Shown: positions 1-5,175 of the stretch, in pieces
Layout of the letters: each line of letters opens with the position of its first letter
How positions within the stretch are numbered: position 1 is the first letter of the stretch
Assembly: GCA_008501785.1 (NCBI GenBank)
Contig: QQUD01000005.1
Coordinates: forward strand, 1 to 6,758
Direction: 5' to 3'
From: Chloroflexota bacterium
GTDB taxonomy: Bacteria > Chloroflexota > Anaerolineae > Promineifilales > Promineifilaceae
DNA length: 6,758 nt
Notes under the pieces: model-generated
Seen by the model: the letters and a program-made list of their open reading frames with translations, nothing else
Told to the model about the DNA's origin: nothing
Databases searched by the model: none
Made by a program: the position numbers and the translations under genes

Positions 1-2
1 AC

Positions 3-488
3 CTCGAGGGAGTCAACTATGTACTGGTTGCCATCGATGATCCGCAGCCACTACTCCAATTGCAAATGGAGATAACCCCTACACAAAATATCGCCGACAT
101 CATACCAGCACCTGATCCAGAAGCAATAGAGGAGGAAGAATGTCCCGAAACCAGCCAATCAGTCAACAAATTATCACTCACCGGCAATAGCCAAGTAAAG
201 CTAGGAAGTGAACTCATGTCTCAGGATGGTATTGCCATTCCATTAAATATTGTGGGAATTGATTATCACGAGACAGCAGAAATTGCCGGATGGTGCTATA
301 GAGAAATTGGATTTGCACTGCATAAAACGGCCGATCCTGACCCAGAAGGATACCGCCTACTAATGGTGCTAAATAATGAGACTGGTCGAATCGGCCCACC
401 CGGAGGAGCGTGGCGTGGACGCTGTAGCAATTGGCGTGGCGGCGGCTGGTGGTCTCGTTGGCGTAGGTCCTGGTATGGTTGTAGTTAA
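3..488 (+). CDS. 3' end of an unrecognised gene, probably frameshifted near its end
   Basis: The reading frame is open from base 3, so the real start lies off the left edge; TTG 60 and ATG 66 are internal. About 161 residues are visible. I do not recognise the family. There is an acidic, Pro/Glu-rich linker (around 90-150), then a compact part with GIDYHETAEIAGWCYREIG and EGYRLLMVLNNETGR, which ends near 390. The last ~26 residues in this frame (from 408) contain six Trp and six Arg among Gly, an improbable composition. One frame over (codons beginning 403, 406 and so on) the same bases read EERGVDAVAIGVAAAGG and then LVGVGPGMVVVK to a TAG at 490-492, a Gly/Ala/Val hydrophobic tail that could insert in or contact a membrane. 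A one-base error or mutation around 396-405 would join the two. The next gene, EAD-TIR, begins 8-12 nt later, so co-transcription is likely. Coding status is fairly sure; function is unknown. Confidence 0.6.
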   Translation, partial: LEGVNYVLVAIDDPQPLLQLQMEITPTQNIADIIPAPDPEAIEEEECPETSQSVNKLSLTGNSQVKLGSELMSQDGIAIPLNIVGIDYHETAEIAGWCYREIGFALHKTADPDPEGYRLLMVLNNETGRIGPPGGAWRGRCSNWRGGGWWSRWRRSWYGCS

Positions 489-500
489 GTAGGGTAGAAA

Positions 501-1226
501 ATGAGTGATCCAAAAAAGATGACGCAGTTGGTACGTACCATCGCTAAACAATTCAACAGCGAAGAAGTAAAGATGCTCTGCTTTGAACTTGGTGTGAGTT
601 ACGATGACATCGAAGGGGAAGGCAATATAAATAAAGTGCGGGAATTGGTCGCCTACCTTGAACGTCGTCAAAAACTTCATGAATTGATAACCCTCGTCAA
701 AAAAGAACGTCCGAGCGCCATCTGGCCGCCTCCTACTCCAATCCCGTTACAACAAGAAGAACAAGACCGAGAGCCATCACCACAAGATGGTGCATATAAA
801 TATGACGCCTATATCAGCTACACTCATGTCGAACCCGATGCCCAATGGGTGTGGCAAAATCTGCTACCGCATCTGCAAAGCGGTGGTCTGCAAATAGCAG
901 TTTCCGGTGTCGCTATGGCACCAGGCGTTCCAGTCATTGCCAGCATTGAACAGGCGATTGAGCAATCCAGGCGGGTGGTTTTGGTCCTCTCTTCTGCTTA
1001 TCTGGCCGACAATCTGGCTCACTTTCAAAACATATTAGCGCAAACTATGGGCATAGAAGAACGAAAAGCGCGAGTCTTCCCCATCATCATTGAAGCAATA
1101 GATAAGGCATCATTACGAGGCGGCCTACGAATGTTGACAATGCTCGATCTCGTTGATCCTTACCTGGGTGACCAAAATTTTAACCGCCTGGTGGCTTTGC
1201 TGAAAGTACCGTTGGTGGATGGTTAG
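501..1226 (+). CDS. Effector-associated domain (EAD) plus TIR domain protein, TIR probably catalytically dead
   Basis: The protein has 241 residues. Residues 6-70 match the death-like EAD adaptor fold of bacterial conflict systems (LCFELGVSYDDI, then KVRELVAYLERR and LHELI). A Pro/Gln/Glu linker spans about 71-98. Residues 101-236 are a TIR domain: YDAYISYTHVEPDAQWV (strand A and helix A), SIEQAIEQSRRVVLVLSSAYL, then RVFPIIIEA. In related TIRs the helix after 'S.AYLAS' reads W-x-x-F-E and the Glu cleaves NAD+. Here it is NLAHFQNILAQ, so Trp is Leu172 and Glu is Gln176 (CAA, 1026-1028). The BB-loop region also lacks the usual acidic residues (VSGVAMAPG, 135-142). An NADase role is therefore doubtful; an adaptor or ligand-sensing role is inferred. 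EADs pair with like EADs on other proteins, so a partner upstream is expected. The start is ATG 501, with only a weak AGGG (491-494) ahead. Domain assignment is confident; activity is inferred. Confidence 0.88.
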   Translation: MSDPKKMTQLVRTIAKQFNSEEVKMLCFELGVSYDDIEGEGNINKVRELVAYLERRQKLHELITLVKKERPSAIWPPPTPIPLQQEEQDREPSPQDGAYKYDAYISYTHVEPDAQWVWQNLLPHLQSGGLQIAVSGVAMAPGVPVIASIEQAIEQSRRVVLVLSSAYLADNLAHFQNILAQTMGIEERKARVFPIIIEAIDKASLRGGLRMLTMLDLVDPYLGDQNFNRLVALLKVPLVDG

Positions 1227-1460
1227 CAGAGTACCAAAAACTCGAATAGGTAACTAGCCAAGGTCCGGCTTGCTGTGTGTTCGCTTCACAGGTTGATGCT
1301 GCATGGAAACACACTATTGGAACAGCTAACGTTACCGTCAAGGATGCACGTTTATCGGTATTTGTCAGAAGATGAGGCCACCCTAAATCAGATATAAACA
1401 GTCGTGCAGAAATCCCCACCGATGGATACAATTGACCTTTCATTATTTTAGGAGGATACC
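1227..1460. other. Gap between the EAD-TIR and AIM24 genes
   Basis: No gene or RNA could be supported here. One plus-strand frame is open for about 41 codons (roughly 1248-1373) and reads plausibly (VDAAWKHTIGTANVTVKDAR), but it has no convincing start, SD or recognisable domain, so it may be chance or a decayed fragment. TATAAA at 1393-1398 resembles a -10 box, but no -35 lies at normal spacing. The only solid signal is the AGGAGG at its right end. Confidence 0.4.
1450..1455 (+). promoter_or_regulatory. Strong Shine-Dalgarno of the AIM24 gene
   Basis: A full AGGAGG sits 5 nt ahead of ATG 1461. It is the strongest site in the window, fixes the AIM24 start and implies efficient translation. 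Confidence 0.85.
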
Positions 1461-2132
1461 ATGCAATACACAGTCGAAGGTGAATTAGCTCAAGTCGCAA
1501 ACTTAACATTCAACAAAGGCGAAACCTGCTGGGGCAGCCGAGGGTCGCTGATGGCATTTGACCCCGATATTCAATGGACCCTCAAGGTACCCGGTGGTGT
1601 CGAAGGTGCCGTGCGCCGCGTCTTTTCTGGCGAAGGTGTTGCGCTTACGTATATTGAAGCAACACGCGATAATCAGAAAGCCACCCTGGCCTCCAACCAA
1701 CCAGGGAAAATGATCTCCTGGAATTTGGACGAAGGGGCAGTTATTACCACACGAGGCTCATTCATTGCCGCCTTTGGTGAAAAAATCGACATTGATGTGA
1801 TAATCGCACGCCGCGCAGGTGCGGCTCTGTTTGGTGGGGCCGGTCTTTTCCTGCAAAAAATTTCGGGCAAGGGGACTGTGCTGGTACACGGCTCTGGCGA
1901 TTTTATTGACTATCATCTCCAAGCAAAAGAATCAATCCTGGTGAGCACAGGTAATCTGGCAGCTTTTTCTGATACCGTAGATTATGATATTCAGGGGATT
2001 GGCGGCTGTCGTCGGATTCTTTTTGGTGGTGAAGGTCTGTTTATGACCAAACTCACCGGCCCCGGCCGTGTCCTGCTGCAAAGTCTCAAGCGCACTACAC
2101 CTACCGCCAATAAAACAACTAATGCAGCATAA
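1461..2132 (+). CDS. AIM24 family protein (TIGR00266-like)
   Basis: The protein has 223 residues, usual for bacterial single-domain AIM24 proteins. The family is named after yeast Aim24, a mitochondrial inner-membrane organisation factor; the bacterial members have no settled biochemical role and adopt an all-beta fold. Characteristic segments appear in order: an N-terminal strand pair with GSLMAFDPDIQWTLKVPGG (about 28-46), RRVFSGEGVALTYIEA (52-67), the Gly-rich AALFGGAGLFLQKISGKG (121-138), TGNLAAFSDTVDYDI (163-177), and ILFGGEGLFMTKLTGPG (186-202), followed by LLQS. The pseudo-repeat FGGxGLF at 124-130 and 188-194 is typical. There is no signal peptide or membrane helix, so a cytoplasmic location is likely. 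The Thr/Asn-rich tail (211-223) looks disordered. It is flanked by long non-coding gaps and is probably transcribed alone. Family assignment is firm; function is not known. Confidence 0.93.
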   Translation: MQYTVEGELAQVANLTFNKGETCWGSRGSLMAFDPDIQWTLKVPGGVEGAVRRVFSGEGVALTYIEATRDNQKATLASNQPGKMISWNLDEGAVITTRGSFIAAFGEKIDIDVIIARRAGAALFGGAGLFLQKISGKGTVLVHGSGDFIDYHLQAKESILVSTGNLAAFSDTVDYDIQGIGGCRRILFGGEGLFMTKLTGPGRVLLQSLKRTTPTANKTTNAA

Positions 2133-2229
2133 TTTTTTGGTAGCAGCAAGCAGACGAAAACACACTTGGACGATAAAAGCAGTTTTCTCAAATGTTTTTT
2201 AACGCGTATTTTTGAAAAACGGGAAAGAA

Positions 2230-2673
2230 ATGAGAATAGAAAAAATTACCAATAACAAGAAACAATACCTTGATTTATTGCTATTAGCAGATGAGCAAGA
2301 GGATATGATTGACAGGTATTTGGAAAGTGGCGATATGTTTGCACTATACGATGATGACCTGAAGACTGTTTGTGTTGTTGCAGCAATAGACAAAGAAACC
2401 TGCGAATTGAAAAACATAGCAACATATAAAAAATATCAAGGTAAAGGTTATGGTAAGGCTCTAATAAAGTTTGTCTCAGATTATTACAAAAACAACTATA
2501 AAACTATGCTTGTCGGAACAGGCGATACTCCGACAATATTGTCATTTTATGAACGTTGCGGGTTTGAAAAATCTCATTTTATCAAGAACTTTTTTACCGA
2601 TAATTATGACCACCCAATGTTTGAAGACGGAATACAACTTATTGATATGGTTTATCTGAAGAAAAAATTATAA
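2230..2673 (+). CDS. GNAT family N-acetyltransferase, probably horizontally acquired
   Basis: From ATG 2230 the protein has 147 residues. A TTG at 2212 would add six residues (MKNGKE), but ATG is preferred because family members begin at the equivalent of MRIEKI and a purine-rich GGGAAAGAA precedes it. GNAT enzymes transfer acetyl from acetyl-CoA to an amine. The acetyl-CoA site is seen as [19 protein letters not shown] (61-79) with Q70-x-x-G73-x-G75, and the second motif as SFYERCGF (105-112). The C-terminal [21 protein letters not shown] resembles an uncharacterised GNAT subgroup that I associate with Bacillota; the substrate is unknown. Base composition differs sharply from neighbours: bases 2221-2280 hold 16 G+C of 60, against 38 of 60 at 1561-1620 in the AIM24 gene. 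This, with the attC-like sequence right after its stop, suggests transfer. Confidence 0.9.
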   Translation: MRIEKITNNKKQYLDLLLLADEQEDMIDRYLESGDMFALYDDDLKTVCVVAAIDKETCELKNIATYKKYQGKGYGKALIKFVSDYYKNNYKTMLVGTGDTPTILSFYERCGFEKSHFIKNFFTDNYDHPMFEDGIQLIDMVYLKKKL

Positions 2674-2716
2674 ATGCGTGCTGCTAACAAAACACTGCAT
2701 TTACCCACAAGTGGGG
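2674..2716 (+). repeat. Possible partial attC-like recombination site remnant
   Basis: Starting just after the GNAT stop, the sequence runs TGCTAACAAAACACTGCA (2682-2699) and then a short hairpin, CCCAC-AA-GTGGG (2705-2716). Order and position resemble the left half of an integron attC site: an AAC-containing core box, a second box, then a variable hairpin, placed right after a cassette gene's stop. The right half, ending in GTT plus purines, was not found in the next 120 bases, so it is at best a truncated or degenerate site. The resemblance is from memory and untested. Confidence 0.3.
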
Positions 2717-2780
2717 CGGTCTCGGCTCTCTTTACGCTTTCGCAGATGGACCAGAGGTGGCTCTTGATATCACATCACCC

Positions 2781-2786
2781 AAAGGA
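2781..2786 (+). promoter_or_regulatory. Shine-Dalgarno that sets the SET gene start
   Basis: AAAGGA lies 7 nt before ATG 2794. It favours this start over the in-frame ATG 2674 and ATG 2746, neither of which has an SD and both of which would add residues with no SET homology. Confidence 0.6.
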
Positions 2787-2793
2787 CACTTGG

Positions 2794-3297
2794 ATGAGTC
2801 CCAAGATTCATCTAGTAGACAGCCTTATTCAAGGAAATGGTCTCCAGGCAATTGCAGACATCGAACCTGGGGAAACCGTGCTTATCTGGCGCACAGGGTA
2901 CACGGATCGCGCTGGGGCAATGGCCGCTCAACAACAGGGAAAAGGCATCATGCAATGGGATGAAAACGTCTTTAGCTATGATGCCGGAGGGGATGATGAG
3001 CCGTATGCCATTAATCATTCCTGCGATCCAAACACCTGGATGGCCGATGCCTATACCATCACAGCCAGACGAGCCATCAATATCGGGGACGAAATCACGA
3101 TAGATTACGGATTATTTGAAATGCGTGAGGACTTTATTTCCTCATGGACCTGTCAATGTGGTACAGAAAATTGTCGCGGACATGTCACCGGAAATGATTG
3201 GAAAGTTCCTCAGTTACAACAACGATATGCCGGACATTTTTCCCCGCTTATCAATGGCTGGATACAATCTAGCCGCATTTCAGCCCCGAAGGACTGA
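2794..3297 (+). CDS. SET domain protein-lysine N-methyltransferase
   Basis: From ATG 2794 the protein has 167 residues. SET enzymes move a methyl group from S-adenosylmethionine to a lysine side chain; the bacterial target here is unknown. The domain is complete in order: QGNGLQAIADIEPGETVLIW (13-32, the usual SET N-terminal strand pair), INHSCDPNTWMAD (73-85, SAM-binding knot), GDEITIDYG (98-106, with the catalytic-type Tyr105), and a post-SET Cys cluster CQCGTENCRG (120-129) that normally binds zinc with a further Cys. That further Cys would be Cys77 in NHSC. The tail LQQRYAGHFSPLINGWI is shared by a bacterial SET subgroup as I recall it. No signal peptide is present, so it is cytoplasmic. 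The frame stays open back to 2674, directly after the GNAT stop, but that 40-residue extension looks non-coding. The kinase-like gene follows 30 nt later. Confidence 0.88.
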   Translation: MSPKIHLVDSLIQGNGLQAIADIEPGETVLIWRTGYTDRAGAMAAQQQGKGIMQWDENVFSYDAGGDDEPYAINHSCDPNTWMADAYTITARRAINIGDEITIDYGLFEMREDFISSWTCQCGTENCRGHVTGNDWKVPQLQQRYAGHFSPLINGWIQSSRISAPKD

Positions 3298-3327
3298 CCT
3301 TCTGACTTTGGCTTTACACACTAACAT

Positions 3328-3873
3328 ATGACTGAAAATGATTTAGCAAAAACAGCGCCTGACGTGTTGATATTGAGTGGTACGGTTGGGGCTGGGAAAA
3401 CGGCCGTTTCCTACGCAACCCACGACATTTTATCGGCTAAAAACATCCCCCACGCATGTTTAGACCTGGACTGTTTTTCATATTCATGGCCTCCATTGGG
3501 CGCATTTAATTCAGATACAGTATTTGATGTCTTGGAGAAAGTGTGGCCAGTGTACATGCAGAAAGGAGCCAGCAAGCTAATCCTAGCTCGAGTTGTTGAG
3601 AGTGAATCTGAGATCAGACGGTATTCTCAGGTCCTTAAAACGCAATCCATTACATTAATTCGCGTGACTGCCTCAGAGGAGGTACGGAAATCTCGTCTTA
3701 AAAAACGAGAGCTTGGCGCGTCTCTAACATGGCATTTGAACAGAACGACTCAACTAGAGAAGATTCTTGAAAAATTAATGATCGAAAATTTTGTGATCAC
3801 AAATGAAAACCGCTCTGTCGAGCATGTGGCTGAAGAAGCACTTAAACTTGTAAAATGGCTACCAGAACGTTGA
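3328..3873 (+). CDS. P-loop kinase-like protein (AAA/shikimate-kinase-like NTPase)
   Basis: The protein has 181 residues. Walker A is GTVGAGKT (18-25) after the hydrophobic strand VLILS. CLDLDCF (44-50) ends the next strand with two Asp, where small-molecule kinases of this fold place substrate- or Mg-binding acids. KLILARVVESESEIRRY (83-99) and LIRVTASEEVRKSRLKKRE (110-128) follow; the latter resembles the lid/Arg-rich segment of the nucleotide and shikimate kinase group. WHLNRTTQLEKIL (135-147) and FVITNENRSVEHVAEEAL complete the fold. The phosphate acceptor is unknown; similar single-domain proteins are usually annotated only as AAA family ATPase or kinase-like. ATG 3328 is the first possible start because TAA at 3322-3324 is in frame. 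No Shine-Dalgarno is visible in the 30 nt after the SET stop, so translation may be weak or leaderless. Confidence 0.82.
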   Translation: MTENDLAKTAPDVLILSGTVGAGKTAVSYATHDILSAKNIPHACLDLDCFSYSWPPLGAFNSDTVFDVLEKVWPVYMQKGASKLILARVVESESEIRRYSQVLKTQSITLIRVTASEEVRKSRLKKRELGASLTWHLNRTTQLEKILEKLMIENFVITNENRSVEHVAEEALKLVKWLPER

Positions 3874-3885
3874 AATGACATATCG

Positions 3886-3949
3886 ACAATGCAAGTCTAA
3901 TATGCTAGACTAACATCACAATAGCACGCATGTTCGAAATTCGCATTGT
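3886..3949 (+). promoter_or_regulatory. Nested inverted repeats in the VOC leader, possible three-way junction
   Basis: An outer stem, ACAATGC (3886-3892) with GCATTGT (3943-3949), encloses two adjoining hairpins. One is AGTCTA/TAGACT (3894-3899 with 3906-3911, 6-nt loop) and the other AACAT/ATGTT (3912-3916 with 3930-3934). The SD AAGGAG (3950-3955) begins on the next base, so folding or unfolding could affect ribosome access. All stems are short and the sequence is A+T-rich, so chance is possible. Confidence 0.3.
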
Positions 3950-3963
3950 AAGGAGATTTAAGA

Positions 3964-4401
3964 ATGAATAACACTTCCCCAGCAATGCCCCTCATGAAAC
4001 TTGAACTTGTACCAATCCCCGTTTCAGATGTTGACCGAGCCAAAGCATTTTATTTGAAGGTAGGCTTTAATTTAGAGGTTGATGTCTATCCAATTGACTC
4101 AATGAGAATCATTCAATTCACGCCGCCGGGGTCAGCTTGTTCAATCGTTTTCGGTACAGGCATGGAAGGTATTTCCGACATGATTCCCGGCTCCATCAAA
4201 GGGTTACATCTCGTTGTTGCTAATATCAACATTGCACGTGAGGCGCTCGTTCAGCAAGGCATTGACATCAGTGAAGTGTCCGACATGTCGGGAGTAAAAT
4301 TTGCAAATTTCAGCGATCCCGATGGCAATTTATGGCTCCTACAGGAATTTCCTCTCGAAATGCGGCAGCCAGGACAAAGCTTTTACGAAGACGACAAATA
4401 G
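3964..4401 (+). CDS. VOC superfamily (glyoxalase/bleomycin-resistance fold) protein
   Basis: The protein has 145 residues and a single vicinal-oxygen-chelate module of two beta-alpha-beta-beta-beta units. Unit one is MKLELVPIPVSDVDRAKAFY (11-30), then VGFNLEVDV, MRIIQFTPPGSACSIVFGTG (47-66). Unit two is IKGLHLVVANINIAREALVQQG (78-99), then VKFANFSDPDGNLWLLQEF (111-129). The DPDGN turn and the final Glu128 are typical; His82 and Glu128 sit where VOC metal ligands often lie. Such proteins act as lyases, isomerases, dioxygenases or drug-binding proteins, and this one resembles the large uncharacterised group with TPPGSACSI, so the substrate is unknown. The start ATG 3964 is supported by AAGGAG at 3950-3955 (8-nt spacing); Met8 and Met11 are alternatives. 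The protein is cytoplasmic. The leader contains the nested inverted repeats described separately. Confidence 0.9.
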   Translation: MNNTSPAMPLMKLELVPIPVSDVDRAKAFYLKVGFNLEVDVYPIDSMRIIQFTPPGSACSIVFGTGMEGISDMIPGSIKGLHLVVANINIAREALVQQGIDISEVSDMSGVKFANFSDPDGNLWLLQEFPLEMRQPGQSFYEDDK

Positions 4402-4422
4402 CTTGCTGCACAACAAGACATA

Positions 4423-4460
4423 CAGCCCCACTAAACGCTGCTTAAACAAGATTTGGGCTG
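4423..4460 (+). repeat. Inverted repeat CAGCCC/GGGCTG after the VOC gene
   Basis: CAGCCC (4423-4428) can pair with GGGCTG (4455-4460) across a 26-nt loop. There is no T-run behind it, so it is a poor intrinsic terminator. It may be chance, or a weak protein or RNA structure between the VOC and DUF4256 genes. Confidence 0.2.
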
Positions 4461-4512
4461 CATTCTCAACCCTCGTAGGTATTCAAAAATGAGAATAAAA
4501 AGGAGATAATTC

Positions 4513-5121
4513 ATGGCAAAAAAACCAGCAAAAGGTAGTGGTAAACCTATTCCAAAAATTCAGATAAATCTGGAAGTATCGCCAGAGCAAGGTGAAAAAT
4601 TGCTCCAAACATTGAAGACCCGTTTTGAGAAAAACATGAATCGCCACAAAGGTCTTGAATGGCCCAACATCCAAGCAAAACTGGAAGACCATCCTGAAAA
4701 ACTGTCGTCACTAAATGCAATGGAAAGCACTGGCGGTGAACCGGATGTGATTGGTTATGATGTGAAAACGGGCGCATACATTTTTTATGATTGTGCAGCG
4801 GAAAGCCCAAAAGGCCGCAGAAGTATTTGTTACGACCGGGAAGCATTGGAATCAAGGAAAAAATTTAAACCGGAAAACAATGCGATTGATTTGGCATGTG
4901 TGATGGGTATTGAGCTTTTAACGGAAGAACAATATCGAGGACTGCAGCAACTTGGAAATTTCGATACGAAAACGTCAAGCTGGGTAAAAACGCCCGCTGA
5001 TATTAGACAGCTCGGTGGTGCCATCTTTTGTGACCGCCGCTATGACCATGTCTTCACCTATCACAACGGCGCAGAATCTTACTATGCCGCCAGGGGATTC
5101 CGTGGCGTGTTATGGGTCTAA
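4513..5121 (+). CDS. DUF4256 family protein
   Basis: The protein has 202 residues, full length for the family. After a Lys/Gly/Pro-rich lead (1-16), the DUF4256 domain fills the rest: LLQTLKTRFEKNMNRHKGLEW (30-50), MESTGGEPDVIGYD (70-83), IFYDCAAESPKGRRSICYDREALESRK (90-116), MGIELLTEEQYRGLQQLG (131-148), FDTKTSSWVKTPADIRQLGGA (150-170), and the ending FCDRRYDHVFTYHNGAESYYAARGFRGVLWV. Function is unknown for the whole family; nothing in the sequence supports a reaction. The dense conserved Asp, Glu, Arg and His in the second half suggest an enzymatic or nucleotide-binding pocket, but that is inference. The start is well supported by AAGGAG (4500-4505), 7 nt before ATG 4513. No signal peptide or membrane helix is present. 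The gene follows VOC by 111 nt and precedes PHP by 54 nt; the 3' neighbour could share its transcript. Confidence 0.93.
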   Translation: MAKKPAKGSGKPIPKIQINLEVSPEQGEKLLQTLKTRFEKNMNRHKGLEWPNIQAKLEDHPEKLSSLNAMESTGGEPDVIGYDVKTGAYIFYDCAAESPKGRRSICYDREALESRKKFKPENNAIDLACVMGIELLTEEQYRGLQQLGNFDTKTSSWVKTPADIRQLGGAIFCDRRYDHVFTYHNGAESYYAARGFRGVLWV

Positions 5122-5159
5122 AATTTGCACAGATAGAAGGATGTCTATGTGCGACCATC

Positions 5160-5166
5160 AGGAGAG
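5160..5166 (+). promoter_or_regulatory. Shine-Dalgarno favouring ATG 5176 for the PHP gene
   Basis: AGGAGAG lies 9 nt before ATG 5176. A rival start, GTG 5149, has AGAAGGA (5135-5141) 7 nt upstream and would add nine residues not expected in the family. A ten-codon ORF from ATG 5147 ends in the ATGA that overlaps ATG 5176. Confidence 0.5.
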
Positions 5167-5175
5167 AATTTCCCA

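Noticed and set aside
1222..1229. GTTAGCAG, reverse complement of CTGCTAAC at 2681-2688, as the missing attC partner
   Set aside because: It is an 8-bp match 1.4 kb away that overlaps the TIR stop codon; a match of this size can arise by chance.
1248..1373. Short plus-strand open stretch between the TIR and AIM24 genes reading VDAAWKHTIG
   Set aside because: It has no start codon with SD and no recognised family; 41 open codons are expected by chance. Kept only as a note on the gap.
1180..1509. Minus-strand open frame of 109 codons
   Set aside because: It overlaps the TIR end and the AIM24 start, has no SD or recognisable domain, and its composition (Leu, Ser, His, Trp scatter) looks like an antisense shadow.
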